A stretch of 60,000 bases of DNA from Antedon mediterranea (lineage: Eukaryota > Echinodermata > Crinoidea > Comatulida > Antedonidae): NCBI RefSeq assembly GCF_964355755.1, contig NC_092670.1, positions 24,665,795 to 24,725,794 of the forward strand, read 5' to 3'. The position numbers and the translations under genes were made by a program. Below are positions 49,801-55,800 of this stretch, in pieces (the first letter of the stretch is position 1; every line of letters begins with the position of its first letter). The notes below the pieces were generated by a model, which was given only the letters and a program-made list of their open reading frames with translations, did no database searches and was not told where the DNA came from.

Positions 49801-52800
49801 TTAACAACACTGGCTCCAGTCAATCTGTTAACAAGGTGAGTTTTCTATTATTATATGTGTGTTTATCTATTTGAAAATCACATTTACTTTATTTTTTATT
49901 TTAATTTATCTTCAGTACAAGACTGTTCTCCCTTAGAGCCAAGTATACAACTCACAAACATTTTTTTTTTTAAACCTGATAAAACAATACATTGAAAACA
50001 AAACACCACTACACCTATCTATCCAGCATTCCAGATCTTCCTATCCGTTCCTTAGATCACTGGATTGATTGTTAATTTTATACACATACTCAATCCTGAC
50101 AGGGTTATGCTTGCTTTCTCTTCCGAAACCTGGCAGTTTCGGAAAGATTAAATGCTACGATTTTTATTTTCAGGAAACTGATAAAAGGTTACGAGACTGG
50201 GAATGGAAACATCGTCTATTCCGAAAAATGAAGGCTACATTTGAACATGCAAGTAAGTAGATAAAGAGAATATTAAAATTATCAAAAGAAATCAACACAC
50301 TGTTGTTAATTGCTGGCTGCTGCTATTATTTAGCAGGCTGTATTTGGGATTTGGTAATTTTATTAGTTTCTTTATCACCATCTTACTGTTTTAAATTATA
50401 TTCATATTTGTTCCAGGACCACCTGAGCCACCACAAAATGTGACAATTTGTGTTACAAGCAGTTCTAGTATATTAGTTGAATTTGATGAGCCTACTAACA
50501 ACAACTCAGGAGTTATAACAAGATATAAAAGTAAGAATTATTTATTGTTATATACTCAGTCATCAACATTAGCAGAGATTGTGTAAAACTGATAAAATAC
50601 CGATAATTCTGTATGTTGAATATATATCGTAAAATGTGTGGTGACAACCCTATCCCCCAACTTCCCCTTTCCCCTCCGGCATATTATAGGCCTACAATCG
50701 CCAACAAATTAGCATACACAAATGATATTTTTGAATGAATTTTTAATTACTTTTTCTTTTTATAGTTGAGTGGAGTCTACAAGAAGATTTTAGTCAATGC
50801 TCTGGTGAACATATATTGTATAATAGCACTAATCTCAGTTATAAAATACAAGGACTTATTGCTGGAAAATGTTATTATGTACGGGTTTCAGCATTTAATA
50901 TGAAGGGGTTTGGCATTGCCCAAATATCAACGCCGCCATCAGCTATTCCATCTTGTAAGTTTTTGTTATTAATTAATCAAATGTCACATTTAAATTGTTT
51001 GAGATACACAGTCAAGATATTGTTGTATAATGTACATAATATGTAATGGTTTTCTTTTAAGATTACCATACAGTACAAAAAATAATAAATACAGAAATGG
51101 AATGTCTAGATTTAATTTTTTTAAATCACTGGGAGAGACCAGATAACGATCATAGCCTCTTTCTAAATGTATGTAGGATTGAGCAAAATATGACTTTTGG
51201 TAATTTATTGTCATTTTTACCAGGTTGGCGTGACAGAGACGGGAGAAAATCACGAAGTTGTGGACAAATGAAGGTTTTAGAAGAGTTATTTAAAGAGGTG
51301 AAAGATGCCAGACTACCAGACTCAATAGAGTTAAAAAGTATGTTATATACAATGATAAACAAATCAGATAGGCATACTTTGTAGGCATGCTATATATTTC
51401 TCATACTGTACTTATTACGTGCCTTGAGCACTCTTGAGTGGTATGTGTGCTATATAAATCCATATTATTATTTATTATTATCATGAAAAATGTAGTCTTT
51501 CATCCTAAAGCTCATTTTAAGGTATTCCACCAAGCCTAATTTTAACATATAGTATAGTGACTTTTATGCCCTTGTCATTTTAATATCAAAGGATGTAAAT
51601 TATAAAAAATAAATTACTATGATTCCTTTTATTACCAATTTAGTGTAGTTATTGTAGTTTTTTTTTCCATCTTTTTCAGCAAACTCGCCAAAGTCATCTC
51701 CAAATCAAGTACGAAAAACAATGAAGAAAAGCATAAAAAATTTCTTTCAATTTGCACCTAAATTCCATAAACAACTAAAGCGTGCCGTGTACGTGTGCAC
51801 GTTGCTTTATAGCGAGGACAAAGTGCTGGTGACGACAGAAGATCAGCTACCAATCATTGAGGTTGATGATAACTACCCAAGCAATATGCATCAGGATTTC
51901 CTATGGTTTATGAAGGTATATTTTATTTCTTTGTTTGTGTAGTTATAGAGCTTTTAGAGATTTTTAACCAGAACCGGCGGCTTATGCAAATGAGTCAATG
52001 GGTTCAGCTAACCTGTTGATTACGTGACAACGTGGAAATGATGCTGATTTCATACCTGCCTAAACAGGAAATGGGTTTTACGCAGTTTGATTTGCAACAC
52101 AATAAATATGCACAAGACTTTCCAAATGTACGTCATTCAATCAGACATTTAATTATAAAGTATCTATGTCTTCACCTGGACCTACAATCATCTAAATAAA
52201 GTCTGGTGACCCAACAATAGAGCACTTTTAATGTCAGTCAAAACTGTCTATATTTTGCATTGTAATTTTCAACAATTTAAAAATGCTAGGGTCAGGTCAG
52301 CTCCTACCTTAGTTCTTGGAAAATTAAAAATTTAAGACAGCTTGATATTTATTTTATTTATGTACTACACGCTGTTCATTGAATAGAATTTAAACTGCTC
52401 TAAATGAAGTTCAAATAATACAATCATTTAAAGAGTTCAATGAAGATGGGTTTTTTTATTTTATCTGTTCTAATTAGTTCTTTTAAAGAACAATATTTTT
52501 TTTGTAAATAAAAATAGATATTTTGTTTAAAAATATATTAATACAGTGCTTTTAAATTTGTTGTTTTATCCATTTTTTAGACAAGAAATCAACTTCCAAG
52601 TATCTTTTATTCTAAAATTAGCTACTATTTTACAACAATAAATCATCAATTCTGTTGTTTACTTTGTCCTAAAAAAAGGAATGTTATGTGTATTATCATC
52701 ATTTGTGTGTTTTTTTAATGGAAAGTTTTATATTGAAAGAGCCAAAATATCTTTTTTTGACAACTACAAATGAAAATATGTTAAATAATTGTATATATGT

Positions 52801-55800
52801 ATGTTTCATAACAGGTGGCGTGTACGTGGGAAGATGTTGACGTATTAAGAGGTGATCTTGAAAAAGCGCTGTCTACGTCACCGAGTCTAATGTTTCGCAA
52901 TAAATTATTACAAGCTGTGTCGCAAATGCAGACGACGTTAGGCATTCAGGACCTCGGACAGGTTTATTATGAGCCCATTAGGGACCACAACGGCAGCACA
53001 CTATTTGTACTGGTTAAACATATAAAGGTATGTTTACTATTAAGAACTATAGATTATACATGTTAGATAGAAATTAAAGATATAGTGTCTCCCATTTATG
53101 TATTAACAGCTATACTACAGCTGATTTGAAGAGGGCCTCTTAAAACAATACAAAATTATACAAATGACTTTCAAACATAAAGTTGCAAGAGGATTCATAA
53201 AACTTACAATTCTTAAGCAGATTAAAAAAAGTTAAAATTAACAAAATTTAGAAAAATGTTGAAATTTAAATATAAAACTTCAAAGTTCATATAAAAGGAC
53301 ATTGGTACCAAAATATTGCTTTTATTTTGTTTTTATCGTTGAGATATAATTTTAACTATAACTTAACGGGGGAAAAAATGTAGATATAAAGCTTCATGTC
53401 TCTCCAGCGAGCAACCGTGTCATTGTCTTCATTGAATGACATTTGATTTTTTGTTTTGTAGGACTCCAAAAGTGTGCAATCAACAAGCCTAAAATGGTTA
53501 AATCTTAGCAGAGTACAAAAACGTAGATCTGTCTGCTTTGAGAATCCTACAGCTTCTGAAAACCTCCTCTCATCCATTCCAGTAAGTTTTATCATATTAA
53601 TTTAATTATTTCAGCAATAAAATAGTTTAATTTTTACATTTACATACCTACATCCCTTCAGCAAAATGGTTGAATCCATATCCCAATAGAGTTTGTTTGC
53701 TGGAGCTTGTTTACTTTTTTGGTTTTTATTTTGGTCCCTGCCATCTAGCATATGGATACAAAGGGTGGTAGGGATAGAGTACAGACAGCCTGGGGTTGAG
53801 GTCAGATGGCCCGAGGTAGAAGTCAGATGGCCCGAGGTAGAGGGCAGATGGCCCGAGGTAGAGGTCAGATGGCCAGAGGTAGAGGTCAGATGGCCCGAGG
53901 TAGAGGTCAGACATTAGGTTAGGTTCAGAAATTTATTTCACATTTATATTGTTTTTGTAGGAGAAAATATTCTTCAGTCAAGTAAACCAAATGCCTCAAG
54001 AAAAAGGCCTATACTTAGGCTACATGAAATTACGCAGTTCTGTTGACACGATACGAATACAAGTACAAGCGAAGGCACCCAACGTTTTACCATGCATCAA
54101 GATCAGAGACAATTCAAATGTATCGCAAGATGAATGGGATTGGCTATATAAACTTAATACATGCAAGGTAAATTAATTGCAGTGTCATTGTTTTTCTCTG
54201 TCCTAACCTAAATATAGCATAATGCCAGGATATGATATATATTTAAACTGGCATACTCGGTGGTTTATTAGAATATTTATTATTATTACATTATATATTT
54301 GATTTTCTCACTTTCAAATCTTTCATTCATTTTTTTTATTTACAGGTCACAAAACCAGTTACCAAATTGCAAGAGGAATTCCAGTTACAACTAGCAGATG
54401 CAGCAAGACTTTTGGCTAAGAGGATTGGAGTCACAGAAGAGGAAACATTAAAACATCGTCTGTGTGACCTAGAGGTCATTGACCTTAATGATGAGGTAAT
54501 TATTTTTTAAATTGTAATACGTTTTGATTTACAAATGATTCTGTCCATGATTAATTGGTGGTAATACATATTTTTTATTTACATCATTTTTTACTAGCAT
54601 TCTCAAGTTATGATTATCTTGATCTTTCAATCTTGAGTGCAAAATAATTTTTCTTCAATTTGCATTCAAAATTCACACAAAGTTATGAGGGTGTAGGTGT
54701 ACATGATGTTCTCCCCTTGTCTCTGAAATTTGTCTACAAAATCTATTTACATTTTTTCGTATTGCAGGTGTCATTTATTATAATGGTACCACCTGTATCT
54801 GATGTATGTACGGGACCTGGAAACCTGGATACCTTTATGAAAGGAAATGAATATGTATCGCTACCAGTGCAAGTATTTGAAATGGGTAAGTCCTGTCTAA
54901 ACAACCAGTTAAAAAATCTAAACTAAGTTTGTATATGATATATGAATAATCAATTTATGTTATAACTGTTTGTTTAAGTTATTAATTTGTATAATTAATA
55001 ATTAACAATTTTTGTATTATTTTATTTTGCAGTTCACACAACAACGTACCACAATGATTTTATACGCTGCTACTCGCGTTTGTCATCAATATTAGAAATG
55101 GAGAATTTATTAGCGCAACAAAGTGTGCGTGAAGCGTTTAAAGCGGAAGAATTAAACGAAGCGAAACAAAGGCAGCAACAAATAGCTGATTTCCAACAGG
55201 TAAATAGCATATGACTCACACATTAGATTGTGATGAGTGTATTGTGAATCATAGTGGAATACTGTAGTGTGTCAGGTTCTCAATGTTATTTGTTTTTCCT
55301 TAGGGACACAACTATTAAGTGGAGTATTCTTGTGCAACAAACAAGAGGAAATATACACCCCTATACAAGGGACGGACCCCTCCCCCCCCCCCCCCCTATT
55401 AAGGGACACTTTGTTGGGTGTGAAGATGTCTTAATAGTGGTTTTGCAGTATATACATTAAATGAAATAGATTTTTTATATTTCTCTCTGAAGATTTTTTA
55501 TATTTCAATTTTTACTATTTGATGTCATTTTAATATTGTAATTTTATTGTTAAAAAATGCAGCAATTCAGCCTTTTGCTGCAAATGTATTTTTCTTGTCG
55601 AAATAAAGGTACCAAGATATATAAATTGGAATATTTAATACTGTATTATTATGTTTTCAATTATTTTTATTAGACATTGGAAAGTGCATGGAAAGGAACT
55701 CGTTGGATTATGGATGTAATACAGTATGCTAGGGATAAACAGTTAAAAGGAGGTGTACCCTTATCAGTACTCTTTGCTCCACCGCCGTCACCTGTAGAAT

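Noticed and set aside
53726-53917. Open frames with seven-residue repeats on both strands in intron 15
   Set aside because: They are produced by a 21-bp DNA minisatellite between two well-supported exons and do not represent a repeat protein.
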